Shown piece by piece: positions 21,308 through 32,363 of a stretch of 64,000 nucleotides of DNA. Position 1 is the first letter of the stretch, and the number at the start of each line of letters is the position of its first letter. This DNA comes from Byssothecium circinans (lineage: Eukaryota > Ascomycota > Dothideomycetes > Pleosporales > Massarinaceae), in contig ML977020.1 of assembly GCA_010015675.1 (NCBI GenBank), positions 62,001 to 126,000 of the forward strand, in the 5' to 3' direction. Below the pieces are notes generated by a model. The model did not search any database. It saw only the letters and a list, made by a program, of their open reading frames with translations, and was not told the DNA's origin. The translations under genes were made by a program, and so were the position numbers.

Positions 21308-23498
21308 ATGCAGGACTCCCTGGTGACGCCCTTCGGTACGCTTGCTCCAACCACCTGGCTCGCTCAAACCGCGTGCCTGTCTGGCTGGATACCGTGCATC
21401 TTCATCGTGCAGGCCCGGCCCACGCACTCCCAGATGCAGCACTGATGAATCACCTCGAATGCAATTGCTGATCTGACCTGCAGGCTACAGCGCAGAAAGG
21501 TGCATTTCCGCCCAATAAATTCTTTCTCTCACCCCGTGTAATGTATTGACCCGACTATGGTAGTTGCGGGTACTGCAAAGACGCCTCCACGGGCCGCCGT
21601 ACGCAGAATTCAAGTAAGTCGCGACGATGGGTTTTTCCTATCCGTTGCCTTCCGTGCATGCACGAGCAGAATACGAGCTCAGAACGACGTCTCTGCGCTG
21701 CATGTGTGGTCAGGCCTACACATATCCCCGCATGAGGTTGTATGCCAAGCATCGTCGTTTTGCGCATTGCCCATCACTCTTTGCGAGTCGCCAATTACTC
21801 ACGAGACGGGCGTGCGACTACGCATTGCTGCCTCACGGCGGGGAGGCGACGTCCATTTGGTTCCTACCAGTGCAGCTCGTCGGCCACGGGAAGAATCGGG
21901 ACGGCAGTACCTCAAGGTACCGAAGCGATGCGAACACAAATGTACTGACTGGATTACATAATCAGGAGCAAGCTACTACCTTTCGTCTCAATCGTTGACG
22001 GTCGAGGTGTATCAGGGACTGGTGGATCGCGGCTGGAGACGGTAGGTTCGGTTAATCTGCACAGCATTGGGGGGAAAGCTTGACTGATTCGGGACTGCAG
22101 GTCCGGCACCGTTTTCTACAAACCTGATGTGCTGCGGCACTGCTGTCCACACTACACCATCCGGTGTGTACGCTTACCTCTTCTTCAGTTCCCATCTAAC
22201 TTGTTTAGTCTACCCGTAGCCTCATTCACGCCCAGCAAGAACCATCGACAAGCCATTAACCGATGGAACAAGTTCGTCCTCGGGGAAACCTACATCAAAG
22301 AAGCCGCACGCCTACATCCAAAGTCCAAGGAGTTAGTAAGCTTCCCCTATCCCCATCCATCCCATCCTGACCCTGCTCAGAGAAAAAGCCCGAGAGCGAA
22401 ATTCCTTCGACCCCATCACCGCCATCCGCGAAAGCGAATACGACAACATCAAGCTCCCCCCCGAACCAGCCCACCGCTTCAAAGTAACCCTCGAACCCGA
22501 CATCTTCAGCCAAGAAAAATACTCCCTCTTCCGCAACTACCAGTACAACGTGCACAAAGAGAGCCCCACTGACATCTCCGAACATGGCTTCAAGCGCTTC
22601 CTCTGCAACTCGCCCCTGCAGCGGAAAACGGCCCAGGTAAACGGTAAAGACCAGAAACTCGGCTCCTACCACCAATGCTACTGGTTCGACGGCCGTCTGA
22701 TCGCCATGGGCGTGTTGGACTTGCTACCGCATTGTGTCAGCGGCGTTTACTTCATCTACCACTCCGACTTCGAGAAGTTCAATTTCGGGAAGATGAGCGC
22801 GGTGAGGGAGGCTATGCTTACACTGGAGGGAGGGTATGAGTACTATTACATGGGCTTCTACATCCACTTGTGTGCCAAGATGAGGTACAAGGGCGAGTAT
22901 CGGCCGCAGTATGTGCTTGACCCGGAGTCGCTGGAGTGGAATCCGTTGGAGGGCGAACTGCGCGCTTTGCTTGATAGGAAGCGCTATGTTTCCTTGGCGC
23001 GGGAGCGGAGACGGGGGAACGTGGACGGTAAAGATACCCTGGGGACTGTCGCAGAGGAGAAGAAGGCGGAGGAGGAAGAGGACGATTACTCAGACTTCCC
23101 GCTCCCCACGGCTTCTGAAGCCGGCGACGCCGTTACGAAGGGCATGTCCCTCTTCGACCTCAAGATCCCGGGAGTCATGGCCGCGGAAGAGGTAGAGCGC
23201 GACTATCCGCTGGATCGGCAGCGTATTACTGCTAGGGGGAGGATGTTTGAGGCTGAGGTACGTTTACTACTTCTTTTCCCTAGTCTCTCTGCTGCGGGTG
23301 TGGATGTGGATGTGATTTTTCCTACTTTTCTTTCTTTTTTTGGGCGTGTAGAGGGGTGCTAATTAGTAATGGCAGGATCTCATGGCCTGGGACGACAGCA
23401 ATATCAAGAACGCCAAGTCCCTGAAGGGAATCATCGCGGAGCTAGTTGCGGTTATGGGGCCCGAGGTAGCGGGGCAGGTCGTCGTTGCTTTCACTTGA
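21308..23498 (+). CDS. ATE1: arginyl-tRNA--protein transferase (N-degron pathway)
   Basis: Eight exons fit one frame: 21308-21335, 21484-21499, 21564-21613, 21966-22041, 22101-22163, 22209-22331, 22381-23257 and 23376-23498; 451 residues. The second exon is only 16 nt. The N-terminal domain shows the Cys cluster needed for activity: GYSAESCGYCKD near residue 15 and RHCCPHYTIR near 75. Between them lies LTVEVYQGLVDRGWRRSG, a typical ATE fingerprint. The C-terminal domain follows (PSKNHRQAINRWNKFVLG, NVHKE..., HQCYWFDGRLIAMGVLDLLP, GVYFIYH, YYYMGFYIHLCAKMRYKGEY). It transfers Arg from Arg-tRNA to N-terminal Asp, Glu or oxidised Cys, marking proteins for degradation. For intron 6 the GTTAGT donor at 22332 is required by frame, not the more tempting GTAAGC four bases later. 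Intron 3 (352 bp) is unusually long for this window. Confidence 0.92.
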
Positions 23499-24151
23499 GG
23501 AAAGGCGCGAGGGGAGGAGGGGGTGTGGGAGATTTGGGCATTTGCAATGAACGAATGCATTAGACGGAGCGCAGACGGAGACGGAGAGCGTTGTCTATTT
23601 TGTTCCCTTCGGGGTTGAATGTATACGGTACGTACTACTGTAAGCTAGTGAGTGCACACTCCACCAGCCTTAGGACTATCCACGCCGAGATGGAGTTACT
23701 TCAGAAGACCTTTCGATACGTGAACTGTAATGTCACTCACTCACTCTACCTATCCGCAAAAGGAAGTAACCCCCCTTCTCCTGGAAAAATTAATCTAAAT
23801 CACTTGAACCTATCTACGTTTCTCCACCTCAGACGAGAGCGAGCATACGTTCATTGCGCATACACTATAAACCCAGAAAACATGCACAACATGAAAGGAA
23901 TCTACTATCTAACATGCCATGAAATGCAAGACTTCTCTCCCCTCGTCTCGTAGTTTGGCACTAGAAACGAAAAATATGCGTGCGGTATGCGAGTATACAA
24001 GTATGTGCAGCATATACAGCGAAACTCTCCTCGTACCCAACGCTCTTGTACCTAACACCCATCAGCACCCCCTCAACCCCAGTAGGACGTGAAAAGCGAT
24101 CGAGTAACGCACGCACGCAAGCACGCGCCACACAATACCACACCATACCTT
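23499..24151. other. intergenic between convergent ATE1 and phosphate transporter
   Basis: No coding domain on either strand. It should contain both 3' UTRs. Confidence 0.35.
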
Positions 24152-26984
24152 CTAAAACCCAACAGCGCGCATAAGCCCATACCCCACGGTAATAACGACG
24201 ACAAACGTGATCAAACTAGCCGGAATGCCGCGGGTGAGAAAGTGCTTGACTTCGAGGTATCTCTGGCCCGTACGTTGGTCCTCCATCATAATCGCCGCTG
24301 TTCACCACACGTTAGCACATCTTACTCTGTCGCAGAACGACACCTACACCACGCAGCCGCAGAGAATGGAGAAAGACTCGGGGAGTTCTCCAAGCCAAAG
24401 CTGCTGTCTTCCAGAGGGAAGGTAATAAGGGGAAAAGGAAAGGAAAGGAAGGGAAGGGAAAGGAAAGCACTCACTCATATTAGGAAACCCACTAGTAGGC
24501 AACCCCATAGCCGCAGAGGCCATCATAACACTCCCCATAACCAACAGATTCGGATGCGCCTCGGGCTCCATACTCTGCCCCACCTGCTGCACCAGCGGGA
24601 GCACGATCAGCGCCGCAACCGTGTGACTGATGAACGTCGCCACCACCAAGATCAACCCCGCAAACACCACCATTAAGCCGTACAGACTCATTCCCTCGAC
24701 GGAAGAAGTGATCGACTCGGCCATGGTGTGCAGGAGACCGGATGAGTTCACGGATTTCCCGAGGGAGAGGCCGCCGGCCGCGAGGATGATGATGGTCCAG
24801 AGGAAATTGTTGAAATCTTCTTTGTTTAGGATGCCGGTGCCGAAGAAGAGGACGATGGGGATGATGGCGATGACGCCCATGTCGCCGAATATGGGCTCTA
24901 GTTGGTGGGATATGCACCACAGCGCGATTGTCATGATCGTGACTCCACTGATGAACCACTGTGTGCCGGAGAACTTGTCCTTCATGGGTCGGATGGGCAC
25001 AATGGTTGTGTTGCGGCCGGGCTGGAAGGTGACGAGTAGGAGGATCCATATTAAGATGATGGAGATGATGCATACGGGGAGGGCGATAAAGAACCAGACG
25101 CCCCATGAGGGCTCGGGGGACATGTTTTGCAGGGCGATTAGGTTTTGGGGCGAGGCGATGGGGGATGCGGCGCCACCGATGTTGGAGGAGAGGGCTATGC
25201 CTAGGAGGAGGGCTTTGGTCATATCGGAGTCGGCGGAGAGGTTGCGGAGGATGGGCTGCGCTATTAGTCGAGTTTCTTGAATTTGTGGAAGGAAGTAGAC
25301 TAACCTGGATGATGGAGAAGCAAAGCACCGGCGCAGCGACATTGCTGATCCACATACTCGCAAACATGGCAACGAACATGTTTGTCAAAAGTACAGTCCT
25401 CGGCTTCGTGCCCGCTTTACTGAGGACAAATGTAGCCATTATCTTGGCAATGTTGTACTTGGAGAGTGCGGCGGCAATAGTGAAGCCTCCTAAGAGAAGC
25501 ATAATGACGGGCGTCCACATTGCGGCAAAGACGTACGTAGTTGCCGGTTTTGTGTCGAGGCGTTTGCCGGTGAGATCGCTTCGGACGACGCGGAGGGTAA
25601 CCGCCAGGAATGGAACGAGGAGAGATGTGACAAATAGAGGGATGGCCTGCCGGGGGTTAGTCATACTAATCAAAGTCAAGGGGAGCGTACATACCTCGCA
25701 TGCCCATAGTAAACTGACGAAGACAACCATAGCCAAACAATTCTGCTGCTCTGGCTTCTCCATGATCGGAACGAGCAATAGCACAAGGAAAATCGCCAGA
25801 ATGCCAACAAACAACCACAATTGCGGGCTAACAAGCCATGTGGGACAATTGTACTTGCCAACGGGTGTCACCACTTCTTTCATCGCTGACCCAATTTCGT
25901 CGCCTTGCCGTCGCACTCTATGAGGATCCGTGTCTCGCCCAAGCAGTGTCTGGGTGAGACCGATGTTCGCGGCTTGTGCTTTCCGCTCGATACCGATCAT
26001 TTCGCGCCAGACGGTATTTCGCTCCCATACTACATGCTCCCGCAGGTGCAATCGTAGCTCGCGCTTTGCTTCATCTAAATTCCCCTTGGTGCATATACGT
26101 GAGTACGCAGCCTCTACTCGTTCCAGGTATTGGCCGAGCCTGTTCATGGTGCTCTTGAGGAAGGGATATGCAGGGTAGACGCTCTTCTCAAGGTAAACTC
26201 GCTTCAATTTGCGGTCGAGAATCTTGTCATACTTCTTCAGCACCTTTTCGAACCCCGTCTTGTTTAGTTGTATAAAGGACCGCAATTCGCACAATGACAC
26301 ATAGACGCTAATAGTACGCTTCTTCAGCGACACCCCCTCGTCATAAAGTGCCGAGAACGACATGTCGTTGTAGTCGTCGAAAGCTAGGCTTGCTCTTCTT
26401 CGCATCGAGGAGGCAAAGTCTGTCGATGCAGCCATATCGTCATCATGCGAGTTCTCCCACGGCTGTCTTCTGCGCTGTCCATCCTGGCTCTTCCTCCTTA
26501 GAACGGATGTCTCATTAACATCATCATCGTCTGAATCCTCGTCCTCTTCTTCTATTGTCGAACGCCTACTTGATGCGCTGGCCCGCCGTGGTCGGGAGAA
26601 GCTGATGTGCTTGAATATACTGCCGCTGCGCGTCTTTCGTCCCGGCGGCGCATTTTCGCGCTCCTGCTCGTACACTTCTTGCTCCTCCTCGTATGATTCC
26701 TCATCCTTTAATATATGGTCTGCCTCGCCGTATATTTCCAGCTCCTTAATCTGATAGAACGAGCACACTTTTTCCAGCTCCGCATCGAGCATCGCGATGA
26801 AACGTTTATCGGGGTCGTCGCCGTCGCCGTCCAGTAGGGGCGAGGACTCGGCATCGGCGGTGGCATTCTGCTGGTTCAGGCGCGTCTCGAGGGTGTATAT
26901 CTGCTTCTTCAAGTTGCTGTATGCTACATAATGATTGCTCCAATCCGGTACAGCATTAAACTGCAGGCTGTGGGAGAACTTCAT
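24152..26984 (-). CDS. SPX-domain phosphate transporter (PHO87/PHO90/PHO91 family)
   Basis: Four exons, 25695-26984, 25305-25646, 24475-25255 and 24152-24297, give 852 residues. Introns are 48, 49 and 177 bp. The N-terminus is an SPX domain (MKFSHSLQFNAVPDWSNHYV...YSNLKKQIY, later LNKTGFEKVLKKYDK), which senses inositol pyrophosphates. An acidic, Ser/Arg-rich insert (about residues 100-190) interrupts it. From about residue 385 follows a DASS/ArsB-type permease with about 12 hydrophobic segments, including GGFTIAAALSKYNIAK, IALSSNIGGAASPIASPQN and the closing motif GLPTSGFPNMT. In yeast Pho87/Pho90 are low-affinity plasma-membrane carriers and Pho91 exports vacuolar phosphate. I cannot tell which this is. 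Intron 1 has a length divisible by three and no stop, so it can be mistaken for coding sequence. Splicing gives the uninterrupted LLWACEAIPLFVTSLLVPF. Confidence 0.92.
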
Positions 26985-27692
26985 CTCATCGGCCTCACGA
27001 AGCCTCTCGAGCTTCTCCCGTCTCTTCCTGGCCCTCTTTTCCTCCTTCCGCTTCCTCTTGACCCTCCCAGCCTCGAAAGCTTTTGTATGTGGCGGGGGAA
27101 GCTCCTGGAGCTCTACAATATATTCGCTCGTGCTGCTACGGGTGGGCGCGCGGCCTGCCAGGGTGAAGGTGGTAGCGGTATCGGCGGAGAGAGAGGGAGC
27201 TCTGGAAGGGCTGAGAAGTTGCGCTTAAGGCAATTGCACGTGTACGCACAGAGCTTGGTCAGGTGCATAGGTTACGAATTGGGCGGACTAGGAGGCCAGC
27301 TGAGGTGTAGTCTTCTTTTTTGCCCAGCATCCAACGACGTCAGCGCGTGGCCAATCGGTTGGCTGTCCTCCCGCGGCAGCCCTACGGCGCTAGCCTCTTG
27401 TTGCCTAGCCTAGATTATGTAAGGCTCGTCCTGACACATGTGCATGGGTTCTCCATTATCATCTAGACATTCCCAGATGAATGGAGACATGTAGCACAGC
27501 TTTCAACAAATGATATCTTGCACATGATGCTTTCTTTCGATCCTGTAGGTGAAGGAATGTCACATGTTGGGGGTATCAATGATTGGGAAGATGTCATGTA
27601 CGCGTATATTTTATCTATGGCAAGATGGAGCGCTAGTATGTCGTAAGTTTCATCAACGAGTGGTTCGAGTTGTCCTGGAGGACGACGCATGC
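26985..27692. other. promoter of the phosphate transporter and 3' region of trp
   Basis: No gene is supported. A plus-strand frame at 26931-27413 overlaps the transporter start and is a shadow. Confidence 0.35.
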
Positions 27693-30110
27693 TTAGACTA
27701 TTCTTGCGTTAGCAGTTGGTGGAATCATACACAAAGAGCGGACTTACAGCGGAGGTCCCATCCGATCTGAGGACCCAACTTCGGCAGCTCCTCAGCAACG
27801 CTCTGCACATCCTTGTCACCTCTGCCTGAGAGACAGATGACAACGTCTTGGGACTTGTTCATGGTCTTTGCGAGCTCGATAGCGCCGAAGATGGCATGCG
27901 CTGTCTCAAGGGCCGGGATGATACCTTCGAGCTGAGAGATGAGTCGGAAACCGATGAAGGCCTCTGCATCAGTGGCAGCAATGAACTTGGCACGCTCGGT
28001 GTCCTTCCAGGCAGCGAGCTCGGGACCGACACCCGGGTAATCAAGACCAGCAGAGACAGAGTGCGTGTCGCTGATCTGTCCGTGCTTGTCCTGGAGGATG
28101 TAGGTGCGGACACCGTGGAGGACACCCTTGGTTCCACCCGTCAGGGTAGCGCTGTGACGGGCAGTGTCGATGCCGTCTCCACCAGCTTCAACGCCCAAAA
28201 GCTTGACCGATGGATCGTTGGAAAAGGGGTAAAACATGCCGACAGCGTTACTACCCCCGCCCACGCAAGCAACCACTGCATCGGGCAGCTTACCGCGCTT
28301 CTCCTGCATCTGCTGTTTCGTTTCGTTTCCGATGACAGACTGGAAAGTGCGGACAATCGTAGGGAAAGGATGAGGCCCAATCGCTGAGCCGATGATGTAG
28401 TGCGTGGTATCGAGATGCACAACCCAAGCTCGAAGGGCTTCATTCACGGCATCACGGAGAGTCTGTGAGCCAGCCTCAACAGCCACCACCTGAGCGCCCA
28501 GAAGCTTAATACGGAAGACGTTCAAAGCCTGACGTCGGACATCTTCTGCTCCCATGTAGATGGTACACTTCATACCAAACTTTGCGCAGACCGTAGCCGT
28601 TGCAACACCGTGCTGCCCGGCTCCGGTTTCTGCGATGATCTCAGTCTTCCCAAGCCTACGGGCGACTAATATCTGGCCCAAAGCGTTGTTGATCTTGTGA
28701 CTGCCAGTGTGATTAAGATCTTCGCGCTTCAACCAGATGTTCGCTCCTCCTGCATGTTCAGTGAGGCGCTCGGCAAGATGCAAATGGCCAGGACGCCCCA
28801 TATAATCGTAGTAGGAGCGGTATTCCTCCCAAAATTTCGGGTCCTCTTTGGCTTCGTTAAAGCCTGTTTCCAGTTCGGCCAAACAGTCCATGAGTGATTC
28901 GGGGACATACTGTCCACCAAACTCGCCAAAACGGGGTGGGAGCGCATGTTCGCTATCGAAATTTTCGCTGTTCAGGGCTTCAATCTGATCGGCGAGGCCA
29001 GGTCCATTCGGCACATCGGCATCGGTGACAACTTTGTCAACGTGAACACCGTTAGGCTCCTTCGCCTTGTCGATAGTCTCAACAATGCCGACCTCACGTG
29101 TGGTGCTACGACTGCTATTTCCGCAGATCATGTCGCAATACTTCTCGACGTTCTTTGCCCCCTCTCCCGTAGCGGCATCCGCCAGAACGTTGACGATTTG
29201 GCTGCCAATGACAACACCCTCCGCAATTTCGCCAACACTCAGGAAGTGATCGCGTGTGCTGACTCCAAATCCGACCGCAGCTGGCTTGTTTCCAGAGTAC
29301 TTGTGGACGCGTTCGAGCAGCTGAGGGAGGGCGGCGTTCAAGGTCCCCGTGGCACCAGTGACACCCATGCGAGAAACGACATAGATGAAGGAGTCAGCAA
29401 TGCTGCAAAGGACGCGCATACGTTGTTCCGAGGTAGCAGGGGCGATCAAAGGAACGTAGGATAGGCTATGCATCGTTAGTCTTCGATTTCAAAATCCAAG
29501 ATTTAGTGCTCACCCGTAGTTGCGGCAGAAATTTCTGAAGCGCAAGGCTTCCTCCGGAGGCAGGTCAACCATGATAAAGCCATTGGCCCCCGCCTCTTTC
29601 GCATCCTGCAGCATTCGTTCCTCGCCGTAACTCAGCAGCGGGTTGTAGTATCCCATCAACAAGATCGGGGCCTTGAGACCACGCTTCCTCGCATCGCGCA
29701 CCATCTGGAGGCATGACTCGGTCGTAATTCCGTTCTTCAGGGCTTGCTGTTGCAGGAGTGAGAAATCGTTAAGGGGGGTGGCGAATGAGTCAACGTACGG
29801 TGTTGGACCTTTGAATGGTGGGCCCGTCCGCAATCGGATCCGTGAAAGGCATTCCAAGCTCAATGAGGTCTATACACGTCAGTTGAGAGCTCTGAAGTCA
29901 TATCAGGTCCTGTCAATACATACCGGCGCCACCGGCTTCCATTCCAAGCAAAATGTCGGGCGTTTCCTGCGCGGTGGGGTACCCCGCTGTCACATAGGTG
30001 ACGAGCGCGGACTACATAGTGTCAGTAAGGTGCAGATTTCAGCATCTGGGTGAAGTACATACCCTGCCCTCCTTCTTGCATTGAGCGAACGTCTTTTTGA
30101 TTGCCTCCAT
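27693..30110 (-). CDS. TRP5: tryptophan synthase, fused alpha-beta
   Basis: Six exons: 30063-30110, 29924-30011, 29799-29869, 29514-29746, 27748-29465 and a 5-bp last exon 27693-27697; 720 residues, the normal fungal length. The alpha domain comes first ([26 protein letters not shown] with its catalytic Glu/Asp, [23 protein letters not shown]). A linker follows, then the beta domain ([24 protein letters not shown] with the PLP lysine K404, [40 protein letters not shown]). The alpha site cleaves indole-3-glycerol phosphate and the beta site joins indole to serine. The last intron (GTAAGT...AATAG, branch CTAAC) splits the final Phe codon, so the protein ends WDLRF. Without it, seven unrelated residues are read. 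All introns are 48-54 bp. Confidence 0.97.
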
Positions 30111-30214
30111 TGCGGTGGTAGTCGGTGCGGAATGGAGATCTAAACAGTGGCAATGAAAGGAGGATCCGAGAATGGGGAGGAAAGAACTGTTCTTGTAGAG
30201 AGTCACGGATACGG

Positions 30215-30221
30215 TGAGTCA
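30215..30221 (+). promoter_or_regulatory. TGAGTCA, candidate Gcn4/CPC1 site upstream of trp
   Basis: The exact heptamer TGAGTCA lies 105 bp upstream of the trp ATG, and a second GAGTCA half-site lies about 20 bp closer to the ATG. Gcn4/CPC1 (cross-pathway control) binds TGASTCA and regulates fungal tryptophan genes, so the position is plausible. Binding is inferred. Confidence 0.6.
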
Positions 30222-30778
30222 CTACAGCGGTAGAGAAGGGTGAAAGGAAATTGAGAGACTATGAGTCTTGTTCGGATAATTTATTCAAATGACGACCTGG
30301 TCTCGCCGATGCGGAGGGGTCTAGCGTGTGACGCTTGTCCGATTATGGTTAAGCGTGGAATGGCACCGAGATGCCGACCTCATCAAGCACTTGAGCACTC
30401 CCGTGGCGCTGCATGACTCCTCCTCCTCTTCAAAGTTAACATCGGAAATATGCGACATCATCTGCGAAAAAGCCTGGTAAGATGGAAAAATAATTATGTT
30501 TATTACTACACAACCCAGGTAGCTCAGAAGCTATCCTCGCACCAACCCGCCTTACGCAGAAGCCAATGAAAACACCAAAGAAAGCCCAAATCCAATCAAC
30601 CATCTCCATGAAGAGTATTTAAGCACCAAATTCGCTGATATGCTTCTTCTCTGCGAAATCAGAATGGTATCAGTCGATTCAACGGCCTTTCCTTCTCCGC
30701 ATTCGAATGCTTCTGTGGCTCCTTAATAGTTTGGCCCTCGAACTCGTGCGCGATCATAATCGTTGGTATGTCCGACCC
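30222..30778. other. intergenic upstream of trp, no gene seen
   Basis: Ordinary sequence, becoming more AT-rich toward the Cys-rich gene island. I see no domain on either strand. Confidence 0.35.
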
Positions 30779-31501
30779 CTATGGAGTCACGATGTCTCCG
30801 GGTGTAGGAACAATTTTCCCGTCCTCTTAGAGAACATTGCCGGTTCGACCGAAACACTGCGACAACTCATAGCGCTCTTCCTTTGCTTCTTTTCCTTTCA
30901 AGGTTGATAAATGGAGTAGCTTCGGTTGCCAGTGTTGTCCGCACAGACCATACATATCTCCTTCTTGACAAAATCCTGTGCACTTTGTCGGTACCGGCCA
31001 CAAGACTTGGAATGGATATTTCTCATACTCCTCGGCAGATCCAAGGCACTTAAATTTGGCCATTCCATCCTCGTAACAAAGGTTGGCAGCCAGGGCAGCT
31101 GTCGCACACCCCTTGCAATACGTGTTAGGACTCTTCACAAGGTCGCAGTTGTTTCCGGTGTCGGGAGCATTCGAATGTCTGGATTTTCTAGCATTTCGGG
31201 TGCTTGGGAAACGCATAGAAACTTTCCGTTGCCTGCGAGTTCGTCTCTTTGCAGAAGATGGTTGATGACGATTGAACGCACTGCTTTCCGAACTTTGTCG
31301 TCCATTTTCTCGGACTCCTCGATGAGACGAACAGGATGCTTCTTCCGGCATTTCTCGCATATTTTTTTCCAGTACCGGTCTTTTATTTCCTGTCTCTTTA
31401 TCCTCATCCCTGAGGATTTCGCATACGCCGCCACATTCGAATATAAATGCGGGCGATAAGGGGCATGGTTTACGTTCGAGATTCCTAGGAGCTGAAGCCA
31501 T
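30779..31501 (-). pseudogene. Cys-rich island family member, pseudogene
   Basis: From ATG 31501 the frame reads MASAPRNLERKPCPLSP... with the family CGGVCE box, then must shift near 31380 to recover KKICEKCRKKHPVRLI and FLCVSQ. It must shift back near 31165 (NAPDTGNNCDLV) to recover TYCKGC...NLCYEDGM and ERYELSQCF. A TAA at 30827-30829 stands where the intact neighbour at 32364-33173 has Lys. After it the family-like tail (EDGKIVPTPGDIV) continues to a TAG at 30779. So there are two compensating frameshifts and one nonsense codon. Sequence error could explain one lesion but hardly all three. The closest relative is the neighbour on the same strand. The CxxC and CxxxH patterns suggest zinc binding in the ancestor. 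Confidence 0.72.
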
Positions 31502-32363
31502 TGCGATATAAACCGTGGGAAACGAAAGTTCACGGAATGGTAATAATGAACGTCTTGGGGATACAATAAGACAGTAAGATAAAAAAGCCTGGTATTTGAA
31601 GGAAGGAAGAAGGGAGGAGGGAAGACGCGAGGAAGTGCTCACGTATACTACTTAGACGACGAGACTCACACTATTGTGAGTCGTAATGGTTGACTCTGAT
31701 GTTAGTGTAACCAATGTGTTTCAGGTCCCCAATACCTCCTCAGCTCAGGTTGGGCGTCGCCGAACTTGTTCTTTGAGAGTGACTCAAAGTTGACTCACCA
31801 ACCTCCACAGGTGAGCAAGACCTTGTGACATCATGTAAATATGACGAGAAAGAATTATAAGAAGAGGTCTTCAAGCACCCGATAGTTTGACCTCTTTTCC
31901 AAGATAGTTTCACGGACGTGGGCTGGGCTGGGGTTCCAAGTAATTTCCTCCTTTGCGCCACGAAGCGCCGACAGCAGTACACTCATCAGCAACGACCAAG
32001 ATCTTACACCGTCTTCGTATTTTGAAGAATGCTTTTTGTTCCTGTGAGACTATCCTTTCGCTGTCTTTGTCCTGAGAAACTGCGGGCGTACGACACAATC
32101 ATCTGTATCGACTACGTTGGTGTACTGTGCCCAAAAATATTATTGTATTGTATTTGGCAAATGAGTGAAGCCAATATACCGATCGTACTAACAAACCACA
32201 GAAATCAAAGCTATCTACAGCAGCAACAAAGCATACAAGAAATCAAAATGGTAGAATACCATAAATCAGTAAACCGAACCAACAAAACCAAGCCTGATTT
32301 CCATCATAAAAAAAAAGTAAAACAAAGAATAGAGATCTCCTGAACCAAGCCGGCTTCCAAATC
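31502..32363. other. upstream region of the Cys-rich pseudogene, motif-rich
   Basis: No gene seen. It holds the perfect 8-bp-arm palindrome GACTCACA-CTAT-TGTGAGTC (31663-31682), TGACTCT at 31691 and two exact TGACTCA heptamers at 31780-31786 and 31791-31797. It ends with the 3' side of the next Cys-rich gene. Confidence 0.45.
31663..31797. promoter_or_regulatory. TGACTCA cluster with palindrome (bZIP-type sites)
   Basis: Four TGACTC/GAGTCA-type motifs fall in 135 bp, two of them exact TGACTCA 11 bp apart, upstream of the minus-strand pseudogene. They match the Gcn4/AP-1 consensus. Related motifs recur in the other promoters of this family. Confidence 0.5.

Noticed and set aside
21614..21965. 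An extra coding exon inside the long ATE1 intron 3
   Set aside because: The ATE1 N-terminal domain is complete without it, and the frames there match no family sequence.
26931..27413. 160-codon plus-strand frame over the phosphate transporter start
   Set aside because: It overlaps a strong SPX-coding exon and its promoter and shows no family resemblance.
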